Shown in pieces: positions 21,863-31,300 of a stretch of 64,000 bases of DNA. This DNA is from Saitoella complicata NRRL Y-17804. Its lineage: Eukaryota; Ascomycota; Saitoellomycetes; Saitoellales; Saitoellaceae. The notes beneath the pieces were generated by a model. That model had not been told where the DNA came from. It was given only the letters and a program-made list of their open reading frames with translations, and did no database searches. The stretch covers positions 1 to 64,000 of the forward strand of contig NW_017566996.1 of the NCBI RefSeq assembly GCF_001661265.1, read 5' to 3'. Position 1 is the first letter of the stretch; each line of letters opens with the position of its first letter. A program made the translations under genes and the position numbers.

Positions 21863-24576
21863 ATGGGTCAACTCATCAGTCGTCAGAAGAAGAAGACCAA
21901 GGCCAAGAAGAACACCAACAACCTCAACCTCGGTGTTGTGACCTACGACGAGAAGGCCGTTGCCACAGACGATGTCTCCGATCACTTCCGCGCGAAACGA
22001 GATGTCTTCATCGCCTCTCTCGTCCTCCAAGAACGCGAGCAATCCGAGAATGGCTCGGACTACAACGACCACCTCACCCAGCGTCTGTTCGATCACTGCG
22101 CCCTCCAAGGAGTCTTCGGCGACACCGGTGTTTTCGGCAGGTCTGCAGTTTGTCTTCGTACCGGAGACACCTTTGCGATCTTCGACGGTGACACCAACGT
22201 TGCTATTCCTAACCTGGAAACATATGTTGAGGCTCTCGACATGGAGGTTGCGATCTTCATTGACCACCCCGTCGCCGCCGACTTCTCCGCCCACCTTCTG
22301 ATCAAGAACGTCCAACCGGATGGACATACCCTCCAAGTCTTCGACAACCTGTCTCAACTTGCTAGAGCTCGACTGAATCAACCTACCGCCTTCTTCCGCG
22401 AAGAGAAGCTCTTTGTTGTCTGGTCACAGGATGCAAAGAGGTGTTTGGAGCTTGCAAGGTCGGTGAGGGAAGGTATACTTCACATCGTGTGGAACGACGA
22501 GAAGGAAGACTTCATAAGCATCAACGAAATTGAGGCAGCCGAAGGTGAGGCCGACATCGAAGCCGCTACTCCCGCCAAGACCTTACGCCAACGACTTCTC
22601 GTCATCCCCATTTACGTCCTCGTCGCTCTCATCGTTGCCGGAGCCTTCTTCGGCTTCCTTCTCCAGGCCATCATCCGTGAATACCGGTACGATGGTAGTG
22701 TCATCCGCTTCGCCTACGTCGCCTACTTTCCTATCGTCTTCATCATGTCTCTCTTCTTCGTCTTGGTCCTTATCGGCAGTGTCTGGCAATTAATCGACCC
22801 TATGGATACTTCCCGCCGCAACACCTTCGCCTATTCCGCCACCCCGCCTCAAAGGATCACTGGTCCTCTCCCACACATGACGATATTGTGTCCTGTCTAC
22901 AAGGAGTCCTTGTCTGCTGTCATCGAGCCTACTGTCGCTTCCGTCAAGGCTGCTATGAGACGCTACCAACGTCAAGGTGGCTCGTGTAACCTTGTTATCT
23001 GTGATGGTAGCTGTCTTGTGTGGGCGTTGACTGTTCACTGCTAACATGATTCCTACAGATCGAATGCAACTCGTCGACGAAGACTCTCAGAACTTCCGCA
23101 AAGAGTACTACCGGAAGGAGAACATCGGTTGGGTTGGTCGCCCTGGGCACAACCATGACGGCTACATCCGTGCTGGTCGCTTCAAGAAGGCCAGTAACAT
23201 GAACGCCATGATGGGTGTTTCCGTCAAGGTCGAAGAACGCCTGGAGAACATCGAACGTCCCGGAGGCTGGACCCCCGCCGATGAGGAACGCGTCTACAAG
23301 GAGATCTTGGAGGACGTCCTCGCTCAAGATGGAAGGTTGTGGGGTGAAGGCAACATCAGGCTCGGTGAATTGATCTTGATCATCGACTCTGACACTCGTG
23401 TCCCCGGTGACTGTCTCTTGGATGCCGCAAGTGAATTTGGTGAGCGATGTCTCTTGGCCGTTTGACTATCGAATGCTAATCGATACCTTGCTCACAGAAC
23501 AAAGTGCACACCTCGCTATCCTCCAGCATGCTTCAGGCGTCATGCATGTCTCCTTGGACTACTTCGAAAACGGCATGTCATTCTTCACGGACCACATCTA
23601 CCGTTCCATTCGATTCTCTTGCGCTGGTGGGGATATGGCTCCATTCGTTGGTCATAACGCCTTCATCCGCTGGGCCGCTGTTCAGTCTTCTGCTGAATGG
23701 ACCCACGAAGACGGTAACCCACGCTGGTGGTCCGAGTCACATGTCTCCGAGGACTTCGAGATGGCCTTGAAGCTCCAATGCGCCGGACACTCCATCCGCC
23801 TCGCTGCCTACACCCACGGAGAATTCAAAGAAGGCGTCTCCCTCACCGCACTCGACGAGTTAGCCCGCTGGGAAAAATACGCCTACGGCTGTTCCGAAAT
23901 GGTCCTCAATCCCGTCCGCAAATGGATCTTCCGCGGTCCCTTCACCCCACTCTTCCGCAAGTTCCTCTGGGCGAAGAACATCCCAGTCTTCGCCAAGTTT
24001 ACGCTCTTGTCCTACATCGGTACTTACTACGCCTTCGGCGCAGTCTGGATCTTTGCGTTGGCGAATTATTTCTGGACAGGATGGGCGGCAAACATGATCG
24101 ACCAAGTTTACCAAGACTCCTTCAGTATCCTCATTTCCCAACTCGTCGTATTCTTCGCTCTCGCGCCCATCTCCGGCGCTGTTCTCACCTCCAAAATGCG
24201 CGACGGACCATTCTGGCGACAACTCTACAACTCCATCAAATGGATGCCCTTTTTCGCCATCTTCTTCTCGGGAGTCAGTCTTCGTGTTTCGATGTCTTTG
24301 TTGAGTCATATGTTTGAGTACAACATGCAATGGGGCGCAACCGGGAAAGAAGTCAACGAAACAACCTTCATCCGAGAAGCCAAAAACATCCTCCGCGAGT
24401 TCAAATGGACCTACCTCTTCTTCGGGCTCCAAATCCCCATGATGATCTACCTCGGTATCTTCGCCCCATACCAGTGGAAGATCAACGGCATCAACAGCTG
24501 TTTACCTCTGGCTCTTGTTATTGGCGGTCATCTCATTCTCCCGGTCGCGCTCAACGCCAAGTTGTTGAAGATATAG
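21863..24576 (+). CDS. Family 2 glycosyltransferase (fungal GT2, ZtGT2/FgGT2-like)
   Basis: Exons 21863-23006, 23059-23439 and 23498-24576 encode 867 residues; introns are 52 and 58 nt, GT-AG. Membrane segments flank the catalytic region: two after about residue 235 (VIPIYVLVALIVAGAFFGF and a second) and several in the last third. Catalytic motifs of processive GT2 enzymes are present: ICDD formed across the first splice, IIDSDTR, SEDFEMALKLQ, and ARWEKYAYG in the place of QxxRW. It resembles the GT2 family needed for surface hyphal growth in Zymoseptoria and Fusarium; the polymer made is not known. The N-terminus MGQLISRQKKK fits an N-myristoylation signal plus basic patch. I start at ATG 21863, not the upstream TTG. 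Chitin synthase is excluded because the QRRRW motif is absent. Confidence 0.85.
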
Positions 24577-24792
24577 TAATGATGAAGGTTTCGGTTAAAC
24601 ATATATTGACTTTTTGTGTGTTGCTTGAAGTACTGGTAAAGCTTTTGTTGGGGACGGAGATGGGAGATGTGATGATGGATAGTGAATGGGCTAGCTGACC
24701 GGCCTGGCGGTTAATGAATCGAATATTGATATATGAACTTATCCTTGGTTGCAAGTGGTATCAAATGTCCTACAACCTTCCACAAGCCCCTC

Positions 24793-25800
24793 TTACTCAT
24801 TCCTCACTGCCTCCCCCAACCTCATGCCCACCTCCACATCCATCATGACCTTCTCCAAACTAACCTCCCTCAAATCTTCATCAAACGCTACCCTCCCCCC
24901 CTCAAACGCAACAATAATCGAACTCCCCCCAAACTCAAAAATTCCCACCTCATCCCCTTTCCTGACACTCGCCCCCTCCGTCATAAACTTCGGATTGAGC
25001 TTGACGGTTCCGACGTCAACTGCACCGATCGCGACAAAGAGCACGAGCCCGAATGCGGGAGAATCGATACACATCGCGGAACGGGCGTTTGCGGTAAGGA
25101 TGTCGATATCGGACTGTAAACAGATGGGGTCGACGTCATAATACTCCCCATCCAACTCCTTCCACCACTTTACTGTCCCAGAGACGGGTGAATGGTACCG
25201 ATGATAGTCTTGTGGTGAGAGACGGAATGAGGCGACGGAGCCGTTTGACCAGGGTTCAGCGAGGGTGGGGTCGTTGAGAAGGTTGGAGATGGAGAAGTTT
25301 CTGCCTTTGATCCAGAGTTTTTTTGTTTGGGTGACGGTGTCGTAGACGACTACGCGGGAATCCGCGACGCATACGGCGACGCTGTCGTTGTCGGAAGCAG
25401 CGATGGGACGGGCCCCGGGGCGGTGGTGACGCGTGAAGAACGCTTGAAAGGTATCATAAGCAGCCGGATCACTCGGCTCATAATCCCCCATATTAATCTC
25501 AAAATAATCAATGAAACCCTTAATCTCCTCCTTACTCTTCGCCTTTTCCTCCTTGATCTTCTGCTCATCATTCTTTTCGTGGAGGTAGTACCGGCCAGCC
25601 CAGGTTGTGTCGATCCATTCGACGGGTTTGGAGAAGAGGACGAGGAGTTTGAGCTTTTTGGTGAGGTGTTGTTGTTCGCGGAGGTAGATGCCTGTTTTGC
25701 GATTTTTTGTCATCCAGCCTACTTGGCGTTTTTCGAGGAGGTTGAGGGATTCGAGGCCTTTGTCGGCCAGGGAGTGGGCGTAGGAGATGAGGGCTGCCAT
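24793..25800 (-). CDS. Phosphatidylserine decarboxylase-family protein
   Basis: 335 residues from ATG 25800 (MAALISYAHSLADKGL). Family features: FFTRHHRPGARPI near 135, GRNFSISNLL near 185, FRLSPQDYHRYHSPVSG near 210-226, and the self-cleavage region GIFEFGGSSII near 300, where GGSS stands in the position of LGST; the second serine would give the pyruvoyl group. Such enzymes turn phosphatidylserine into phosphatidylethanolamine. The absence of C2 domain, presequence or membrane anchor suggests one of the smaller fungal PSD-like proteins rather than mitochondrial Psd1 or Psd2. An in-frame ATG at 25920 would add 40 residues, but a TTTATAAC box at 25852-25859 lies between the two and favours the shorter form. 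Confidence 0.85.
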   Translation of the reverse strand: MAALISYAHSLADKGLESLNLLEKRQVGWMTKNRKTGIYLREQQHLTKKLKLLVLFSKPVEWIDTTWAGRYYLHEKNDEQKIKEEKAKSKEEIKGFIDYFEINMGDYEPSDPAAYDTFQAFFTRHHRPGARPIAASDNDSVAVCVADSRVVVYDTVTQTKKLWIKGRNFSISNLLNDPTLAEPWSNGSVASFRLSPQDYHRYHSPVSGTVKWWKELDGEYYDVDPICLQSDIDILTANARSAMCIDSPAFGLVLFVAIGAVDVGTVKLNPKFMTEGASVRKGDEVGIFEFGGSSIIVAFEGGRVAFDEDLREVSLEKVMMDVEVGMRLGEAVRNE

Positions 25801-25851
25801 TGTTGGTGGGTGATTGATGAGAGATCCATTAAGGTGGGTGGGGATTGTCGG

Positions 25852-25859
25852 GTTATAAA
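25852..25859 (-). promoter_or_regulatory. TATA box of the PSD-like gene
   Basis: TTTATAAC on the minus strand about 55 bases upstream of ATG 25800. Its position decides the start: transcription beginning downstream of it would not include the alternative ATG at 25920. Confidence 0.55.
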
Positions 25860-26068
25860 GAATTGCGATGATCCTTGGCAATTGAGTTCTCGGTCGATCA
25901 ATTGCTATGGAGTTGAACATGCGCTCAGATTAAGGTCAGCGTGATGTCACCCCGTATCTCCCGGATAAAGGGCAACTTGAGCCGACGTGAACTTGTGGGA
26001 TTTCAAAGAACATCAATACACTATCATATCCTACACGAGTACCGCACTCTTCATCCAGTGTTGTACAC

Positions 26069-27499
26069 TCAACCCTTGATAGAGTCGGCAATATTCTGTC
26101 CAGCAAGCCTCCCAAACGTCAACGACCTCAACACCGAACTCGCCGGCGGGTACTCATGATAAAAGAACCCCGTAATCTCCCCCGCCGACCACAACCCCGG
26201 AATAACTACATTATTCGTACTCAACACACGAGCATCCAAATCCACTTTGATCCCTCCATAAGTGAAGGTCAAGTTCGTCTTGAGAGGATACCCATAGAAC
26301 GGCGCCTTGGCAATTGGCAGAGCCCAGTTCGACTTGGGCGGAAGAATCCCCTTCGTAGCCTTCCCATCCAACGAATTTGGGGTAAACTCATCCGCCGCAC
26401 CCTCCGGGCACGCCTTATTATACTCCTCCACAGTCCTCCTCAATCTCTCCTCATCAATCCCCAACTTCCCCGCCAACTCCTCCACCGTCTCTCCCCTCTC
26501 CGGATCCAAATCCGTCGTAGAATAAACCCAACTCTCACGCATCCTATCCATCGTAACACTATCACACACAAAATACGCTTCCTGATTCTGGTGACGCCAG
26601 ATATCGTACGCGATTAGTTCGAAGGATTCGAAGAGGCGGGAGCAGCCTTCGTCGTAGAAGCGGGAACAGTCGCGGTTGACGACGATGCCGTAGTTGTGGC
26701 CCCAGATTACTGCGTCGGGTTTCGAGGTACGGGTATCGACGCATTCGGCGTGGAACATGTCGAATTGGCCTGCGGTGCCGGCGCCGATTTCCATTGCCAT
26801 GCGGATTCCTGCTCCGCGGTTGTATTTGAGGCCGGGGGCGATGAGGGGGAGGTCCACGGCGTTCGGTCCACAATACTGCGTCAGCATCTCTGGATTCCCT
26901 TCGAAGCCGCCACAAGCCAACATCACATTCTTCGCATTCAACGTACGCAACAGCCCATCATTCCCACGAATGACAACGCCATTAACCCTCCCATCCGACC
27001 CCAAGCTCAACTTCACCGCCTCCGTCTCATACATAACCTCCGCATTCTCAAACTCCTCCAACTTCTTCATCAACGCCGTGACGATCGCCAACCCCCCACC
27101 CTTCGGATACGCAAAACTTCCATCCGTCTCGAATTCAAGCGCAACATGCGGCTCCTCATGATGCACCAACTCCACCCCACGATCCAGGATATACTGTGCC
27201 GTAAGCGGCGCCTCCTTCTCCAACTTCCTCGCATAATCCAAATCAGCCAAGCCTTTACTCGTCTTCTCCACGAGCTTGATCCAGTTCGGGTCGAATTTGT
27301 TGTTTTTGTCGAGCCGGAGGTAGGCCATTGTCCAGCGTGAGGCACCGGCGCGTTCGTCCTTTTTGCCGACTTCGAGGAGGGCTACTTTGGCGGTGGTGTT
27401 GTTTTTCTCTTTGGCGGTTTCCATGAAGGAGAGGGCGGTTGTGGTGCCGGCGAAGCCACTGCCGACTACGACGAGATCGTAGATGTTGATGGGAGCCAT
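26069..27499 (-). CDS. FAD-dependent dehydrogenase, fumarate reductase/TcuA-like
   Basis: 476 residues of the FAD_binding_2 family (succinate dehydrogenase flavoprotein, fumarate reductase, 3-ketosteroid dehydrogenase). N-terminal FAD loop DLVVVGSGFAGTTTALS; LLEVGKKDERAGASRW after the second strand; the middle domain; and the C-terminal FAD segment VVIPGLWSAGEITGFFYHEY. The arrangement most resembles tricarballylate dehydrogenases (TcuA), but substrate specificity cannot be read from the sequence. I start at ATG 27499 (MAPINIYDLVVVG), where the Rossmann strand begins at residue 5; the frame upstream is open but begins without ATG, and a TATAAA-like box lies within it at 27561-27567. No signal or targeting sequence is seen. 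Confidence 0.85.
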   Translation of the reverse strand: MAPINIYDLVVVGSGFAGTTTALSFMETAKEKNNTTAKVALLEVGKKDERAGASRWTMAYLRLDKNNKFDPNWIKLVEKTSKGLADLDYARKLEKEAPLTAQYILDRGVELVHHEEPHVALEFETDGSFAYPKGGGLAIVTALMKKLEEFENAEVMYETEAVKLSLGSDGRVNGVVIRGNDGLLRTLNAKNVMLACGGFEGNPEMLTQYCGPNAVDLPLIAPGLKYNRGAGIRMAMEIGAGTAGQFDMFHAECVDTRTSKPDAVIWGHNYGIVVNRDCSRFYDEGCSRLFESFELIAYDIWRHQNQEAYFVCDSVTMDRMRESWVYSTTDLDPERGETVEELAGKLGIDEERLRRTVEEYNKACPEGAADEFTPNSLDGKATKGILPPKSNWALPIAKAPFYGYPLKTNLTFTYGGIKVDLDARVLSTNNVVIPGLWSAGEITGFFYHEYPPASSVLRSLTFGRLAGQNIADSIKG

Positions 27500-28372
27500 T
27501 ATGAGTGCGATGATTGTTAGTCCAAACGACAGTGAGAGGAGGGAGGCGGATTTCCCATGGTTATAAACCGTCCAGGAAGACTTGGCTCTCCGCATTCTCA
27601 CACGTGAGCTCTCATAGGAATCCTGCTTCCTTCTCCTCTCTCCTCCAGAATGGCGTTCGGGACGGTCACTCGATTGATCCCATGACCGTTTGATCTTTGC
27701 TAATACCACGGATCAGGAGCATCGTCGCTGACAAACCCAGCGCAAACAGACAGCCTTTGGCGCCTGGACCCCGCAGTATCGGCTGTTGCCCGGTACAAGT
27801 TAAGAGTGCTGGTAAACACGTGAACATGTCAATCCCTGTAAACGCTTGGGTTTCTTGTTCGAGAGCATGCAAACGGGCAGGCGCTGTGAGGCAGCAACTC
27901 CCAGAAGCACTTGGGCGGTGGTGCTGCTTCTGCGGAGACTAGGTCTCATGATCAAGCGGGTCAGGATCTAATAGGAAGCATGTGTCCAGGACGCCTATCC
28001 GTGACAACCCAGCGGGTGAACAAGGTAGAGTAGAAAAGTAAGTAAGTAGGTGAAGAGAAGAGCGGCCATGATGGGTGTCGGGTGTCGCTGGGTTATGATA
28101 TTTGGGTTGGGAGTGTTGTTGGTTGGTGCAGGTTTCGGAGCACCTTACGCAGGACTGGTGCCAGGACTGGAGCCTGGGAGGGTCGTGGAACGTCAAAGAC
28201 GATGATATCGAACAACCTAGTATATCATACAAGCATGAAACGGTTTGGCCAGGCAGTTGCAAGAAATGCCAGTTCGTGGTTTACGCGATGAAATCCCATT
28301 CTCTTTTGAAGATACCGAAAAATCAGTCGTATATCATATCCTACCATAACCTCCATATCGTATCATCCACAT
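27500..28372. other. Intergenic region, 0.87 kb
   Basis: Promoter side of the flavoprotein gene and 3' side of the fusion gene. GGTTTATAA on the minus strand at 27560-27568 is a likely TATA box about 62 bases before ATG 27499. Nothing else recognised. Confidence 0.5.
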
Positions 28373-31300
28373 CTAGTAAATACCCCTACCACTCGCCATT
28401 CTCACAAAATCATACGGCACCGTCTGGCTCACCAATAGTGCTAGCGTCTCCACAGTAGTCCACGCACTTACATCCGCAATACCAAACGTCTTCCACCCCA
28501 TGCTCGCCGCAACAGCCAAAGGATCACCAAGTCTGGGACCATTCGCCAAGTCGACGAAGACCTTGCTCTTGAGTGTTTGAGGATGAGTGCCAAGAATGCG
28601 AAGTAGAGGCTGCGCGAGGTGTGACTTGTCCGCAGACAGAGCAGATATGATGGCTCGAGGGTGTTGAGCAGTGCGGAGATCTTCTGGGGAGGTAAGGTGC
28701 TTGACGTCCATGCCTTCGATGAGACCGGCAGCAATGTCTTTCGGGACCTCAAAGCCGGTGGTGTAGACCGTCTTGCATCCAATGTTCTTCAGCGCGTACA
28801 TGATCGGAGCCGCATCCTTGAACGACGCCGCAAGCACGAACGCAGGGTGCTTGGTGAAGGCAGCTACCGAGAAATCAAGCAACAAAGTAGCGCGAATGCC
28901 TTTCCACGTAACATTGTCGCCAATGATGGCGACTTCGTTGCGCTCAGGTGAGCGCACAGGGAAGATAGCATCAACCTGACCAATAGCAGCCGCCGCATCC
29001 GTGATAGATCTGAGGAATGACGGTTGTGCACCATGACCGCGGAGGATAGGTGGATTCAAGGTCGCACCACCGAACTCAGGCTGACGAACGATGCTTTGCA
29101 CGACACCATCCGAGAAGTTATCGATGGCGGTGTAGTGATGGGGCAAGCCGAGCTCATTGAAAAACTTCGTGTAGAACGCGTTGAGTGGTGTTGCACGTCC
29201 GTTGCCGATGCTGTAGACCGTCCTGGCAGGAAGCTGACCAATGATGTGGAGAGCGCCGTTGATCTCAGCAGCACTCAACTGACCTGGGGCAGCAGCAGAG
29301 GGTAAGAGTGGGTGAGTCGTAGGTGTGAAGAAGGTGTTCAAGACACGACTAAGCTGTCCCATCTGGCCCGCATTGATCGCCAAGAGCGGCCAAGCAGGGA
29401 AGGTGCTCGTCATTGCCGTGCGGAAGTACTCCAACTCGTAGTTGTCCGACAAAGTGTTCGCAAAGCCAATCATCTTCACGATATCACCGTACTGCCTGGC
29501 GATGTGGTACCTCTTGTTCGTGTCCGCACTCGACCACCTCAAATTACCAGTAAGATCGTGGTAAGAGGAAATGACCTTGCTGTTGCCCTTCTTCTCGGAG
29601 ATATTGCGACGAACATCCTCGGCGAGACGCAACTCAACATCTACATACTCGCAACCCCACTGGAGTGCCTTCAAGAGGTACTGGTGCGTCTCCTTGTCGG
29701 CTTCAGTAGGGAATCTCCCTCCTTCATTAGCACTCCTCAATGTGAAAACAATAGGAAGCTCGGTGCGCTGCCTCAAAGCCATGACCTGCGATCCGACATA
29801 CTCAAGTCCGGGAATAGGATTGAATTCGCCCATACCAACCGGCTCCTTCAAGAGATCAACACGCAACTCCACGGCATCAGCACCAACAGTCAAGATGTCG
29901 AGGTTCTGCAATGCAACCCTGACATCCGGGAACGTCAACGCGAGGAAGTTCGTGCGAGACTTCGCAAGGATGGGCTTGTGTACATCACTGTCGCCCAACA
30001 CGAAGCCCAAGAACCTCGCAAGATCACGACGCACGAGGTTTTGCGAACATCCTTCAGCGTAGTAGAACTCGTAATCGCATGCGTCACCAACAAACTTGTC
30101 TTGTGGCGTTTCAGAATCCGCGCAAACGGTGTTGACGAGGAAGACGGACTTCGGTTTCGCCACGGAGATGTCCCTCTGTAAGACATGAGCAGTCTCCCAG
30201 GTCATACCGTACACCACTGTGGTGCCGTCTTGATGGTTGCTCTCGATCGCAGTTTTGTAGTCTTCGGCACTCGAGATAACAGCAACCTTCCTCTCCACAC
30301 CAAGCACACCAGAAAACATAGCCCAAACACTCTCCTTTCCATCGTCACAAAGCACTACGATGACCCTCCCCTTTTTAGCCGCTCCATTGAGCTGCAATTT
30401 ACCCATCGCGCTCACGATCGCACTCTCTGCCCCAATGACCTTCTCAACCTTCTTCCTCAACGCCCTTCTCTCCTGCAAGATACTCGTCCGCACCGGTGCA
30501 TTAACTGCACCAAACTGCTCATACCTCCCGATCCTCTGCACGATCTCGAAGAAAAATCCTTGATCGTCGAACTGGCCTGAGAAACACTGGAGGTACTCCC
30601 CTTCCGCGTCACGGTCGTACATCACCTGTGATTCCCTCAACTTCTGGACAAAGGCAGGTGCCAAATCAAACTTCATCGCAAGATCCTCGTAGTAGTGGGA
30701 AGGCACACCGAGCAACATCGTCTGCTGAGTCTCAGAACCCCGCGCCCGTACTTCATCAACATACGCAAAAATATCCCGCACAGAAAGCGCAATATGATGA
30801 ACACCTCCTCCCGCCTCCGCAATCCGTCCGGTCAGCGTCCCACGCGCATCTGAGATGTTAATGGGGAACCTCAAACAATCACCAACACCCCCCACAAATG
30901 CACTCGACTTCGTAGTCCCATACGGATCCGTTAACTCATGTACCGTACTCGACGGAGTACACCCAAGCAACGAACGGTAGAAGGTCGTATGAGCTGGAAG
31001 TGCGACAGGGGAAACTGCGTGTGCAAGATGATCCAAACTCACCCCCGCATCTCTCTCCTCCTCCTCAATCAACGCTCCATCGAAATCCTCTTTCCAGAAT
31101 CCACACTCTTCATCCACGAAATAGACCAAACTCCCATCTGGCGCCAAGACCGCCGTGAGTCTCGCCTCACCCTCCCCGACCTTCTCCTGGCGAACAATCT
31201 CGTACCCAAGTGCAGCCGCACGGTCGATAACGGCGGTGACAGACGAAACACGAATCGCGATAGCGCACGGCCCACACCCACGGTTATGAAACCAATTTTG

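Noticed and set aside
21470-22381. 303-codon minus-strand open frame
   Set aside because: Antisense to GT2 exon 1, without homology or a sensible start context.
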